From the NCBI GenBank assembly GCA_001787755.1, contig MFYJ01000007.1:334585-398584 (forward strand): DNA of 64,000 bases, given 5' to 3'. This DNA comes from Candidatus Peribacteria bacterium RIFOXYB1_FULL_54_35. Its GTDB lineage: Bacteria; Patescibacteriota; Gracilibacteria; Peribacterales; Peribacteraceae. Positions 17,025 to 24,853 of the stretch are shown in pieces; position 1 is the stretch's first letter, and each line of letters begins with the position of its first letter. Made by a program: the position numbers and the translations under genes. Under the pieces are notes generated by a model. It made no database searches. It was not told the DNA's origin and worked only from the letters and a program-made list of their open reading frames with translations.

Positions 17025-17563
17025 TCCTCCTGCGCAGCCCGGTCCAGCAATTCCGTTATCTCCGCGTTTGAACCGACGTAGACAGCGAGGACACGCTGTT
17101 TCTGGAAGTAATGCACTTCCTCGCCCCAGTGAATGAATGATCCGTCTGTTCTCTGCCCAAGGCTCTCCATACTCTCTTTCTCTGCCTGTGCTGCTTCTCC
17201 CGTCGGGTACTGGAAGAAGTACACCAGTTCACCATGAATCACCGCTGTTTTCCCCAGTTCTCCTACGAGAGGAATATCTACATCCCATGTGAAATCCAGA
17301 GGTTCATCGAGTGCGCGGAGAGCATCGAAAAACGCTTCGTCAGACCACTCATGCATTGCGGGAACTTCCAAGATTCCTCCAGTGTTTGAGAGAGGATGTT
17401 CTTCTTCCCCCACAAGACACTTCGGCGGTTCTGCCACTACGAGACCACCTTCAGAGATGCAGCGATCAAAATCCCACACTTCCACTGTTTCCACTGGGGA
17501 AAACCATGTGCAGGCAGAGAGAAGCAGAACAGCACCTGTGAGGAGGAAATAGGGTTTTTTCAC
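17021..17563 (-). CDS. Lipoprotein of unknown function
   Basis: 180 residues. The GTG start at 17563 gives M-K-K-P-Y-F, a hydrophobic run and the lipobox LSAC at about residues 15-18. The mature protein has two Cys (RCISEGG and PKCLVGEEEHPL), a pattern seen in small exported proteins with an internal disulfide, then a mixed alpha/beta part ending VLAVYVGSNAEITELLDRA. No family is recognised. It is the first gene of a two-gene unit with recG. The promoter is TTGGAT-N17-TACAAT, with the GTG exactly 6 bases after the -10, so the mRNA is predicted to be leaderless. Confidence 0.65.
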   Translation of the reverse strand: MKKPYFLLTGAVLLLSACTWFSPVETVEVWDFDRCISEGGLVVAEPPKCLVGEEEHPLSNTGGILEVPAMHEWSDEAFFDALRALDEPLDFTWDVDIPLVGELGKTAVIHGELVYFFQYPTGEAAQAEKESMESLGQRTDGSFIHWGEEVHYFQKQRVLAVYVGSNAEITELLDRAAQEE

Positions 17564-17569
17564 AGTTGG

Positions 17570-17598
17570 ATTGTACTAATATATGCCAAATCATCCAA
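17570..17598 (-). promoter_or_regulatory. Leaderless-type promoter of the lipoprotein-recG unit
   Basis: TTGGAT (17593-17598), a 17-base spacer and TACAAT (17570-17575) on the minus strand, followed by CCAACT and the GTG start at 17563. Confidence 0.75.
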
Positions 17599-17600
17599 TA

Positions 17601-17629
17601 TTGCCCAAATATAGCATATATGTTATAAT
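17601..17629 (+). promoter_or_regulatory. Extended -10 promoter of the propeller/LRR gene
   Basis: TTGCCC (17601-17606), a 17-base spacer and TGTTATAAT with TATAAT at 17624-17629. The ATG at 17640 is 10 bases after the hexamer. It is back-to-back with the recG-unit promoter. Confidence 0.75.
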
Positions 17630-17639
17630 ATAAATAATT

Positions 17640-20273
17640 ATGCTGCTCTCACAGCAACACACATACCATGTTCCTCCGCAGGGGCCATCTGATCCTCAGA
17701 AGAAGAGACGCTGGCCACGGCTTGCGATGATCGCATTCTGGATAGGCATCCTCATTCTCGTGAACCTGGTCATTGCCGCGTGGATCAACAAGGATACTCA
17801 ATTTGCCGTGGAAGGCACAGATGCCTCTACGATGGAGAAAATCGTGCAGTCACTCAATCTGAGGAAATGGCATATCTTCAATCTGCTCTCTCGCGAGAAG
17901 CAAACGGAGAGATCGGAAAGGACATTGCCCGCATCCCCGACAGATGCTGTATCCCAGGGACAGGAAAATAGTGCTGCTCCCATTCAAGAAGATCAGGAGG
18001 AGGGAACGTTCAGCGTGCGTGACTTCTGGGATGATCTTCGTGAAGGCACCGAAAACCCAGGACTCCCTTCTCCCCTGCCCGACTCACCGAGCATGGTTTC
18101 TGGCCCCGCCGGAACACAGTCGTACGGAGATCCGGGAGGCTTTGGGCAGGTGATGCAGGGGGGAAATAAACTCCTTGGTATAGCAAGGAGACTCAGTGGC
18201 ATCGAATTCCAGGATCAGCTCCTGAACATCGTTGATACGCAGGTAAAAGGACAATCCGTGTTCAGCGTCGGCAGGCACACGCTGGAGGGATACAGGGAAT
18301 TTGTCGTTATGGGGGAGAAAGCCGGAAAGCTCTACGATCAGGTCAGCACACCTGTCGTGAGCCCTGATGCGAAGAATTTTGCCTACATAGCCCTCGATGG
18401 AGCGATGATGAAGATCATACGCAACGGGCAGGAAATCGCGTCGTACAAGGATTTCGGCCCCTCGGTATACCAGAATGGGATACCTTTGGAAGGAAAGCGT
18501 TACATCACTGCAGGAATTCCGGCAGCTTACCTCCGTTCCCTCTCGGAAGAGGTACTGCAGTTTATGCCGAATGGGCAGTTGGTTTTCCCCGCCTGGAAGA
18601 GCAAGAAACCTCTTGTTGTCATCGGTGGGAAAGAAGGAGAGCAGTTTGATGTGATCCACAATCCCTTCATCAGTCCGGATGGATCGCGTGTCGCATACAT
18701 TGTCGCACAGGCGGCCAATATAGGGAGCGAGCTCACAACGCCGGGAGGATGCAGTTCTACAGGATGTGTACGCATTTTTTCAGATATGGCGAACCGTGCA
18801 CTTGCAAAGCGTGCGTACACTTACTTCGCCATCGCGGACGGTGTCATGAGTTTCCCGTATGACGAAATCCTCGATCTTGCATTCAGCGAAAACGGACAAT
18901 CCTTCGGATTCCTCGGCAGGAGGGACAACCGCTGGTATGCCGTGATCAATAACGAAGAAGGGGGTTCCTATGATGATATCCGAGGCTTGCAGTTCAGCCC
19001 GGACGGCAGTCAGTATGCGTTTGCAGCCCGCAGAGGCAGTGTGTGGAATGTCGTGAGGAACGGGGCGGTTATGCAGCAACTCCTGAGTGAAGTTGGACCG
19101 GAGTTCCTCTATAACTTCAGTAACGGAACGTATGCATACAGCGATCCAAGCAGAAAGTTTTACACGGGCGGCACCGAATACGGAGAGAAGAATATTGCCG
19201 GTTTCCTGCTCGAAGCGAGCCCGCACAGAGATCAGGTCGCACTCCTGCGGCAGGCAGGGAATGCAGCGCAGCTCGTTCTCCACGAGTTACAAACCGGGAG
19301 AGAGACCATACACAACCCCTCTGCGACCATTGTGCAATCTCTCCTCTCCGCTGCCGGGAAATCCAGCCTCACCTTCAGCTCAGACGGCAAACGCCTTGCG
19401 TACCCGCTGAGTGTGGAACTCGATGGGAAGACGCTGCAGCAGATGGTGATCGATGGGGTCAGTCACTTCCCGTACAAGAGCGTCGGACAACCTGTATTCA
19501 GTCCGGATGGCCTTCTTGTGGCGTATGCTGCGAGGGCGGTAGATCCGCTCACAGGCATGGAGCGGGCGCTTGCAGTCATCGATGGCAAAGAGACTGAATT
19601 CTATGACCGCATTCTCGGCCTTCCACAGTTCAGTGCGGACGGCTCTACCATGCAGTACATGGTCGAGAATAACGGAAATATCGGATGGATAGTCCACGAA
19701 GTGGCAGATGTTCTCTCGAAGGAAAGCGCTACAGTACAGGCCTCCGCTGCACCCTCGCCTTTCCCCGGCCTCTTCTGCCCGCCGGAGGCTGTGTTCAAAG
19801 ATATTGAGACGGCGCTGCAGCAGCCAGAGCGTGCCTGTGGCATTTCCATCCCCGATGGGAACCGGGATTCCCTCCCGAATGAGATCGGAACGCTCAAGTA
19901 TCTCAAGCACCTGAATCTGAGCTTCAACAAAATCAGGGAACTTCCCCCCTCTGTCGGCGACCTTCATGATCTCCGGTGGCTCTCCGTCGTCGGGAATTCC
20001 CTGGGAATACTCCCTGAGAGTATGAGCAACCTCACCAACCTTGAGTACCTGGATGTCAGCAGCAATGCGCTCAGGAATCTGCCGGAAGGAATGGGAAATA
20101 TGCAGAATCTCCGCATACTCAATATCAGCGGCAATGCGCTCGAGTCGCTGCCGCGATCGCTGGGCGCGCTCCGGAACCTGGAACGTCTGTACCTCAACGG
20201 GAACCGCATTCCTCAGCAGCAGATTCAGCAATTGCAGCAACAGTTGCCTGCAACACAAATCTACGGAGTATAA
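17640..20273 (+). CDS. Membrane-anchored beta-propeller plus leucine-rich-repeat protein
   Basis: An 877-residue protein. A short cytoplasmic basic segment precedes one membrane helix (about residues 28-50), and the rest should lie outside. Residues of about 190-690 contain repeated TolB/PD40-like blades with the typical phrase FSPDG or close variants (VSPDAKNFAYIA, ISPDGSRVAYIV, FSPDGSQYAFAA, FSSDGKRLAYPL, FSPDGLLVAYAA). Residues of about 735-870 form at least five bacterial leucine-rich repeats of the LPxxxxxLxxLxxLxLxxNxL type. Such LRRs bind proteins or surfaces. The PD40 blades with LRR on one anchor are unusual; the partner is unknown. It is transcribed alone. There is no Shine-Dalgarno sequence, and the predicted leader is only about 3 bases. 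Confidence 0.8.
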   Translation: MLLSQQHTYHVPPQGPSDPQKKRRWPRLAMIAFWIGILILVNLVIAAWINKDTQFAVEGTDASTMEKIVQSLNLRKWHIFNLLSREKQTERSERTLPASPTDAVSQGQENSAAPIQEDQEEGTFSVRDFWDDLREGTENPGLPSPLPDSPSMVSGPAGTQSYGDPGGFGQVMQGGNKLLGIARRLSGIEFQDQLLNIVDTQVKGQSVFSVGRHTLEGYREFVVMGEKAGKLYDQVSTPVVSPDAKNFAYIALDGAMMKIIRNGQEIASYKDFGPSVYQNGIPLEGKRYITAGIPAAYLRSLSEEVLQFMPNGQLVFPAWKSKKPLVVIGGKEGEQFDVIHNPFISPDGSRVAYIVAQAANIGSELTTPGGCSSTGCVRIFSDMANRALAKRAYTYFAIADGVMSFPYDEILDLAFSENGQSFGFLGRRDNRWYAVINNEEGGSYDDIRGLQFSPDGSQYAFAARRGSVWNVVRNGAVMQQLLSEVGPEFLYNFSNGTYAYSDPSRKFYTGGTEYGEKNIAGFLLEASPHRDQVALLRQAGNAAQLVLHELQTGRETIHNPSATIVQSLLSAAGKSSLTFSSDGKRLAYPLSVELDGKTLQQMVIDGVSHFPYKSVGQPVFSPDGLLVAYAARAVDPLTGMERALAVIDGKETEFYDRILGLPQFSADGSTMQYMVENNGNIGWIVHEVADVLSKESATVQASAAPSPFPGLFCPPEAVFKDIETALQQPERACGISIPDGNRDSLPNEIGTLKYLKHLNLSFNKIRELPPSVGDLHDLRWLSVVGNSLGILPESMSNLTNLEYLDVSSNALRNLPEGMGNMQNLRILNISGNALESLPRSLGALRNLERLYLNGNRIPQQQIQQLQQQLPATQIYGV

Positions 20274-20292
20274 CCATGCAGGAGTCCTGTGA

Positions 20293-20550
20293 TTACTTCC
20301 TGCCCCAACGCCACTGGAGCGGTTCTTTCATCTTACGCTCAAAGAAAAGCGTGGAAATGCTGGCAATGAAGAACATATCCAAAACAAATCGTATCCCCTG
20401 CTCCGCTGTCGTTCCTTCTTCAAATATTCCATTGATAAGTCCTGAGAGAACGATGAGGAGCAGCATGACAAATATCGCCAGCCATCCTTCCCAGGAGATG
20501 GGGTAGAACCCGTACCCGTAGCTCTTCGGTCTGAACCAGTACTTATTCAT
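20293..20550 (-). CDS. Small membrane protein
   Basis: 85 residues with an N-terminal aromatic motif (NKYWFRPKSYGYGFYPISWEGW) followed by two hydrophobic segments (about residues 24-42 and 55-70) and a basic tail. Proteins beginning with this aromatic motif recur in Patescibacteria, which supports a real gene, but I know no function. It overlaps the upstream Gmad2-like gene by 8 bases, so the two form one transcription unit. Confidence 0.65.
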   Translation of the reverse strand: MNKYWFRPKSYGYGFYPISWEGWLAIFVMLLLIVLSGLINGIFEEGTTAEQGIRFVLDMFFIASISTLFFERKMKEPLQWRWGRK

Positions 20551-21022
20551 GCTGGGGAGGAGTAGTCGGCGAACCCGTATTCAGGATGATCTGCACGGAA
20601 ACAGCATCCATCATACTATCGTCCTTGGGCGAGCGGTCAAACAATGTGAGTGTCCCGGTTGGAGCATTGGGTGTGGAATAGAGAATAGATCCCTCAAAAG
20701 GGAGCAGCTTCCGCACGTTTTCGCCCTGTGTAGGGAGTGACCCTTGAGCGAGGACAAAGCCGAGAGCATCCGAAAGTTCAAAAAACACTTTTCCCTCGAA
20801 CACGCGGGCAGTGCCTTTCACCTGAAAAGGACTTTCTACTACAGTATTCTCTCCCGGAGAGGTAATGATGATGTTTGCAGTTTCCTCCTGCTTCACTTCT
20901 GAGAGCACGGAAGAAATAGCCCTTCCACACCCGTCATCTCCGCAGGAGAGGGAGAGAATGAAGAACCCGGCAATCAATGCAAGGAAGCCCATGGCGAATT
21001 TCCCAAACGCACGGACGATCAT
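20543..21022 (-). CDS. Exported protein with a Gmad2-type immunoglobulin-like domain
   Basis: 159 residues from the ATG at 21022; the longer frame upstream runs through the tRNA-Pro gene and is not credible. A signal/anchor covers about residues 6-25 (GFLALIAGFFILSLSCG). The rest (IIITSPGENTVVESPFQVKGTARVFEG to DRSPKDDSMMDAVSVQIIL) matches the Gmad2/bacterial spore germination immunoglobulin-like fold, found on many exported proteins as a binding module. The extended -10 TGGTATACT ends exactly 6 bases before the ATG, predicting a leaderless mRNA that begins just downstream of tRNA-Pro. Confidence 0.7.
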   Translation of the reverse strand: MIVRAFGKFAMGFLALIAGFFILSLSCGDDGCGRAISSVLSEVKQEETANIIITSPGENTVVESPFQVKGTARVFEGKVFFELSDALGFVLAQGSLPTQGENVRKLLPFEGSILYSTPNAPTGTLTLFDRSPKDDSMMDAVSVQIILNTGSPTTPPQHE

Positions 21023-21028
21023 GCAGGA

Positions 21029-21034
21029 AGTATA
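21029..21034 (-). promoter_or_regulatory. -10 element of a leaderless gene
   Basis: TATACT with an extended TGG on the minus strand, 6 bases before the ATG at 21022 and 17 bases past the 3' end of tRNA-Pro. Confidence 0.6.
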
Positions 21035-21050
21035 CCATGTGATGTGGGAT

Positions 21051-21127
21051 TGGTCGGGGCGACTGGACTCGAACCAGCGACCTCCTGCTCCCAAAGCAGG
21101 CACTCTAGCCAACTGAGCTACGCCCCG
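21051..21127 (-). tRNA. tRNA-Pro (TGG)
   Basis: 77 bases. The acceptor CGGGGCG pairs with CGCCCCG, with the C1-G72 pair usual in bacterial tRNA-Pro. The anticodon stem/loop is CCTGC-TTTGGGA-GCAGG, anticodon TGG, and CCA is encoded. Twelve bases of its D-arm region (21100-21111) recur as a perfect inverted copy at 21161-21172. Confidence 0.96.
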
Positions 21128-21411
21128 AGTGTGATGTAGTATGCTGAAGAAAGACCGGAATGGCTAGAGTGCTTCTGTTTTTATTGCTCGTCCGCCAAGG
21201 CGGACTCGACAGCCAATGCAGATCAGCATGCGGCGAACGCCGTGAGCCGGATAATGACTGCACCCCGTACCGAGCGTGCGAAGCGCGTTCTGGTGCGAGG
21301 CTGCCGGCCGTAGCCCCGCAACCGCGGGGCGAAGGCTGAAGCTATGCCAGTCGGGAAAACTTACGAGTCAAACTGGCCCTTCTCTTCCTCCTGGCGCATG
21401 ATAGGTTCCCT
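21128..21411. other. Gene-free stretch with hairpins between tRNA-Pro and priA
   Basis: 284 bases without a credible gene. It holds the inverted 12-base tRNA-Pro copy (21161-21172), a 7-bp hairpin GTCCGCC-AA-GGCGGAC (21190-21205) and another GCCCCGC/GCGGGGC (21313-21330). The word CCCCGTACC also recurs near tRNA-Ala (6836) and near tRNA-Ser (50888). No known small RNA is recognised. Confidence 0.5.
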
Positions 21412-23523
21412 ATGGAGTGCACGGTTCTCACCGCTTCAAAGTCCGCAGGGATCGCAAACGGGCTCACATACGAGGCGCCTGAGGGATCGGTGACAATCGG
21501 CGCACCTGTACTCGTTCCCCTGCGCAATAGAACGGCTGAAGGCATTGTCATTGCGCTGAATGAGAAGCGGGAACGGTCGTTTGATGTGAAGGGAATCATG
21601 CGGACACTGAGTGCAGAGCCGCTCCTCCCCGCTGCGCTCATCCAGACTCTGCGCTGGATGGCAGAGAAGTACTACTGCAGTCTCCGGCAGGCTGTACGGG
21701 TGTTCCTTCCCGCAGATTCCTGGAGAGATCTCCTTCCCAAAGAAGTCCAAATCTACTCACTCACCGATGCGCCCACCGGTGCCCTCCGTGGGAAGACACA
21801 ACGGGTCCTTGTGGAGTTCCTTCAGGGGAAAACCGGAATGGAAGCATCCGCACTCCGTGAGGCGACAGGTTGCTCGCTCACAACGCTCAGGAATCTCGAG
21901 AAGAAAGGAATCCTCCTCAGGGAAGTGAGGAAGGAAAATATGCAGACATCCATTCCCTCAGAAATTGCATGGCCTGGCCTGACCCCCATGCAGAAGGAAG
22001 TCGCGCAGTCTCTCCGGGACGACCGCCGGCCGTCACTGCTCTTCGGTGTGACGGCGAGCGGAAAAACAGAGGTGTACGCAGAATTGATTGCGCAGACCAT
22101 CACATCAGGGAGATCGGCCATCCTCCTCGTACCAGAAATTCTCCTCACGGAGCACTGCATCCGGCGCTTCCAGGAACTTCTGCCACCGGAGCGTATCTGT
22201 GTCATCCACAGCCGTCTCACAGCATCTGCCAGAAAGGCAGCGTGGAGGAGTATCCGTGCGGGGAATATCGATCTCATCATCGGCTCCAGGAGCGCACTCT
22301 TCTCTCCCCTTTCCAACCTTGGGCTTGTGATCATGGATGAAGAGCATGAATGGACATACAAGAACGAACAGACACCGCGTTACCATGCACGGGAGACGGC
22401 GGAGGCCCTCTGCTCCTTCGCGAATGCCAAACTGGTGCTTGGCTCAGCAACCCCCTCTCTGGAGTCATGGGATCGGGCGAAGAATGGTACGTACCACCTT
22501 GCCAGACTTCCCGACCGATATGGGAACCAGAAGATGCCTGCGGTGCGGATTGTGGATCTCGCAGACGTCTCGTTCGGAAGTGTCTACCCCTTCTCCCCAC
22601 CTCTCCTTGAAGCAATACATGACCGGCTTTTGCGGGGTGAACAATCCGTTTTGTTTCTCAACAGGAGAGGCATAGCCACCGCTCTTCTCTGTCTCGATTG
22701 CCGACGCCGCATTACTTCACCCGATTCCCAGCTTCCTTTCACCGTCCACAGGGCAGCAGGAGGGAAATCCCTGCTCGTTGACCACACGACAAACCTCACC
22801 ATAGACGTACCGGTGCAGTGCCCGCACTGTCATTCAACGCGGTTACATGAGGTGGGTGCCGGAACGCAGCGCATCGAAAAAATCCTGGAACAGCTCTTCC
22901 CGCAGGCACGTGTCCTCCGTGCAGACAGAGACACGCTGCTCCACCCTGAGCACATGCGCCTTCTCCTGAAGAAGATGCGTGAGAGGCAGGCAGACATCCT
23001 CCTCGGCACTCAATCGGTTGTAAAAGGCCTCGACCTCCCGGAAGTGACACTTGCAGCCGTGCTCATCGCGGACGTGGGACTCTCTCTTCCCCACTTCCGC
23101 GCCGGAGAGCGCATCTTCCAGCTGCTAACCCAGCTCACGGGAAGGAGCGGACGTTCAAAACCCGGCGAAGTGATCATTCAGACGTTCCGGCCGGAAGCGC
23201 CCGAAGTACTGTTCGCTGCAAACCACCGTACGGAAGAGTATCTGGAGAGCGAACTGAAACTGCGGAAGTTCACGCAGTATCCGCCGGCATCTGCAATGGT
23301 ACGATTGCTCGTACGCGGAGAGGGGGCAGCAGTACGCGCAAAAGCGCTTGCGGATGCCGCAAAGAACAATACGGATATTCTGCATATCAGTTGTGCACCA
23401 ACGCTCTTTAGCGGGGGGAAAGTCTGGCATGTTCTCCTGCGCGGAGCGTCACCCGTGCGCGCTCTGGCCTCGCTCGATCTCACTGATGTTGTAGTGGACA
23501 TTGATCCTGTCGAATGCGTCTAA
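21412..23523 (+). CDS. priA: Primosomal replication restart helicase PriA
   Basis: A 703-residue superfamily 2 helicase that reloads the replisome at stalled forks. The N-terminal 3'-end-binding domain is recognisable (EGIVIALNEKRE, LRWMAEKYYCSLRQAVRVFLP). The helicase motifs are GVTASGKTEVY (Walker A), IMDEEHEWTYKNEQTPRYHARE (Walker B region), LGSATPSLES, GTQSVVKGLDLP and LTGRSGRS. The zinc-binding insertion is reduced: only CLDC and CPHC remain of the usual four CxxC-type pairs, and about 40 residues without Cys separate them. The enzyme may therefore bind one zinc instead of two. The start ATG at 21412 matches the family N-terminus and lacks a Shine-Dalgarno sequence. Confidence 0.94.
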   Translation: MECTVLTASKSAGIANGLTYEAPEGSVTIGAPVLVPLRNRTAEGIVIALNEKRERSFDVKGIMRTLSAEPLLPAALIQTLRWMAEKYYCSLRQAVRVFLPADSWRDLLPKEVQIYSLTDAPTGALRGKTQRVLVEFLQGKTGMEASALREATGCSLTTLRNLEKKGILLREVRKENMQTSIPSEIAWPGLTPMQKEVAQSLRDDRRPSLLFGVTASGKTEVYAELIAQTITSGRSAILLVPEILLTEHCIRRFQELLPPERICVIHSRLTASARKAAWRSIRAGNIDLIIGSRSALFSPLSNLGLVIMDEEHEWTYKNEQTPRYHARETAEALCSFANAKLVLGSATPSLESWDRAKNGTYHLARLPDRYGNQKMPAVRIVDLADVSFGSVYPFSPPLLEAIHDRLLRGEQSVLFLNRRGIATALLCLDCRRRITSPDSQLPFTVHRAAGGKSLLVDHTTNLTIDVPVQCPHCHSTRLHEVGAGTQRIEKILEQLFPQARVLRADRDTLLHPEHMRLLLKKMRERQADILLGTQSVVKGLDLPEVTLAAVLIADVGLSLPHFRAGERIFQLLTQLTGRSGRSKPGEVIIQTFRPEAPEVLFAANHRTEEYLESELKLRKFTQYPPASAMVRLLVRGEGAAVRAKALADAAKNNTDILHISCAPTLFSGGKVWHVLLRGASPVRALASLDLTDVVVDIDPVECV

Positions 23524-23524
23524 T

Positions 23525-23553
23525 TTGCGAAACAGAATCTGCCATCGTACAGT
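23525..23553 (+). promoter_or_regulatory. Promoter of the beta-helix membrane protein gene
   Basis: TTGCGA (23525-23530), a 17-base spacer and TACAGT (23548-23553), starting 2 bases after the priA stop. The ATG at 23578 follows a leader of about 18 bases dominated by CTTCCCC, with no Shine-Dalgarno sequence. Confidence 0.6.
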
Positions 23554-23577
23554 AGAGTGCACTTCCCCACCTTCCCC

Positions 23578-24777
23578 ATGAAGAAATTTCTTTCCCCCAT
23601 ACTTGGTGTACTTCTGCTTGGCGTTGCAGCACCGGTCTCTGCTGATTTTCTCATGGCGGAAGAGGAACTCACCATTGTCATCCCTCTGAATGACGATACG
23701 TATGCAGCGGGGGGCATTGTGAATGTGCAGGAGGATATTGAAGGGGATCTCTTCGTCGTTGGAGGAGAGGTAACGGTTCAGGGCGATATTGAGCAGGATC
23801 TCACAGTTGCAGGCGGAGAATTGAATATATCAGGCGCCGTTGGAGATGATCTTCGGATTGCAGGTGGGCAGGTCACTGTGTCATCTACCGTTGTGGATGA
23901 TCTCATCCTCTTCGGGGGAGACCTCACCATCGCAGAAGGAGCAATCATTCAGGGAGATGTGCGTATGTACGGCGGGGACCTTGTTATCGATGGCACCATA
24001 GAAGGGTCACTCCACACGTACGGCGGCTCCGTGAAAGTTTCCGGGACTGTCGGGGGAGATGCGGACATACGGGGGGATGTCGTCCGCTTCTCCGGCCGTG
24101 TCGAGGGGAACACCATTCTTTCATCCAAGGATCTGAAAATCAGCAACACAGCGTATTTCCAGCAGGATGTGCACTACTGGCAGCCGCAGGGCCTGTACTA
24201 CTTCGGCAGCGCAACCGTGCAGGGGAAAACAGAGTACGACGAAAGCCTTGCTCTTGGGATGCCGGGTGAACTCCGACAGACAGCATTTGATGCATTCCGC
24301 GCAGGGCTTATTGCCATCGCCGGCTACAGCCTGCTCTCCGCCTCGTTCTTCATTCTCCTCATGATCCTGCTCACGAAGACGTACTTCATGGACGGAGCAA
24401 AGCGGCTGCAGAAAGCACCGATGATGAGCCTGTGGTACGGGTTCCTGTATCTTATTGCTGCACCGTTTGTTGTCCTCGCCTTCTTCATCACCATCATTGG
24501 CATTCCCATTGGCCTCTTCCTCGGCGTGCTCTACATCTTCTCACTCGTTTTCGCAAAAGCTCTCACAGCCATCCTTCTCGCTGAGTGGATTCAGGTGCGG
24601 TATCAGAAGAAATGGAAGACGTTCTTCTTCTTCCTCGCTTCGGTAGGCGTGTACGTGGTTCTCCGGGTCGTGAGCCTCGTCCCTGTTGTCGGCTCGATTG
24701 CCGTCGTCGTGCTGATGCTCATGATGTTCGGTGCCCTCGGCCACACAGAGCTCGAGAAGTTCAAGAAGGTGCGTTAA
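23578..24777 (+). CDS. Exported beta-helix (bactofilin-like) protein with C-terminal membrane segments
   Basis: 399 residues. The ATG at 23578 opens a signal peptide (M-K-K-F-L-S, hydrophobic to about residue 22, then SADF). Residues of about 45-215 are short repeats of the type GDL-VVGGEV-V-G-I, alternating VAGGE, IAGGQ, FGGD and YGGD turns, as in polymer-forming bactofilin or other right-handed beta-helix domains. The C-terminal half has about four hydrophobic segments (roughly residues 240-265, 280-320, 340-358 and 363-385). A beta-helix on the outer face tied to a membrane domain suggests an envelope scaffold; this is inference. Confidence 0.75.
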   Translation: MKKFLSPILGVLLLGVAAPVSADFLMAEEELTIVIPLNDDTYAAGGIVNVQEDIEGDLFVVGGEVTVQGDIEQDLTVAGGELNISGAVGDDLRIAGGQVTVSSTVVDDLILFGGDLTIAEGAIIQGDVRMYGGDLVIDGTIEGSLHTYGGSVKVSGTVGGDADIRGDVVRFSGRVEGNTILSSKDLKISNTAYFQQDVHYWQPQGLYYFGSATVQGKTEYDESLALGMPGELRQTAFDAFRAGLIAIAGYSLLSASFFILLMILLTKTYFMDGAKRLQKAPMMSLWYGFLYLIAAPFVVLAFFITIIGIPIGLFLGVLYIFSLVFAKALTAILLAEWIQVRYQKKWKTFFFFLASVGVYVVLRVVSLVPVVGSIAVVVLMLMMFGALGHTELEKFKKVR

Positions 24778-24812
24778 GCCTTCCCCTGCGTTATTTTGGC
24801 GCTGAGAAATCG

Positions 24813-24853
24813 TTGACGCTGCGAAATTGGCACTCTATAATAGAGAGTGCCAA
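24813..24853 (+). promoter_or_regulatory. clpB promoter with CIRCE operator
   Basis: TTGACG (24813-24818), a 17-base spacer and a perfect TATAAT (24836-24841). The CIRCE repeat TTGGCACTC-N9-GAGTGCCAA spans 24827-24853 and is a perfect 9-bp inverted repeat with the -10 inside its spacer. Its last base is the A of the ATG. HrcA bound here would block both promoter and start codon. Confidence 0.93.

Noticed and set aside
21128-21411. Structured RNA such as RNase P RNA, SRP RNA or tmRNA in the hairpin-rich gap
   Set aside because: None of the conserved motifs of these RNAs could be found; only short hairpins and a tRNA-Pro fragment are present.
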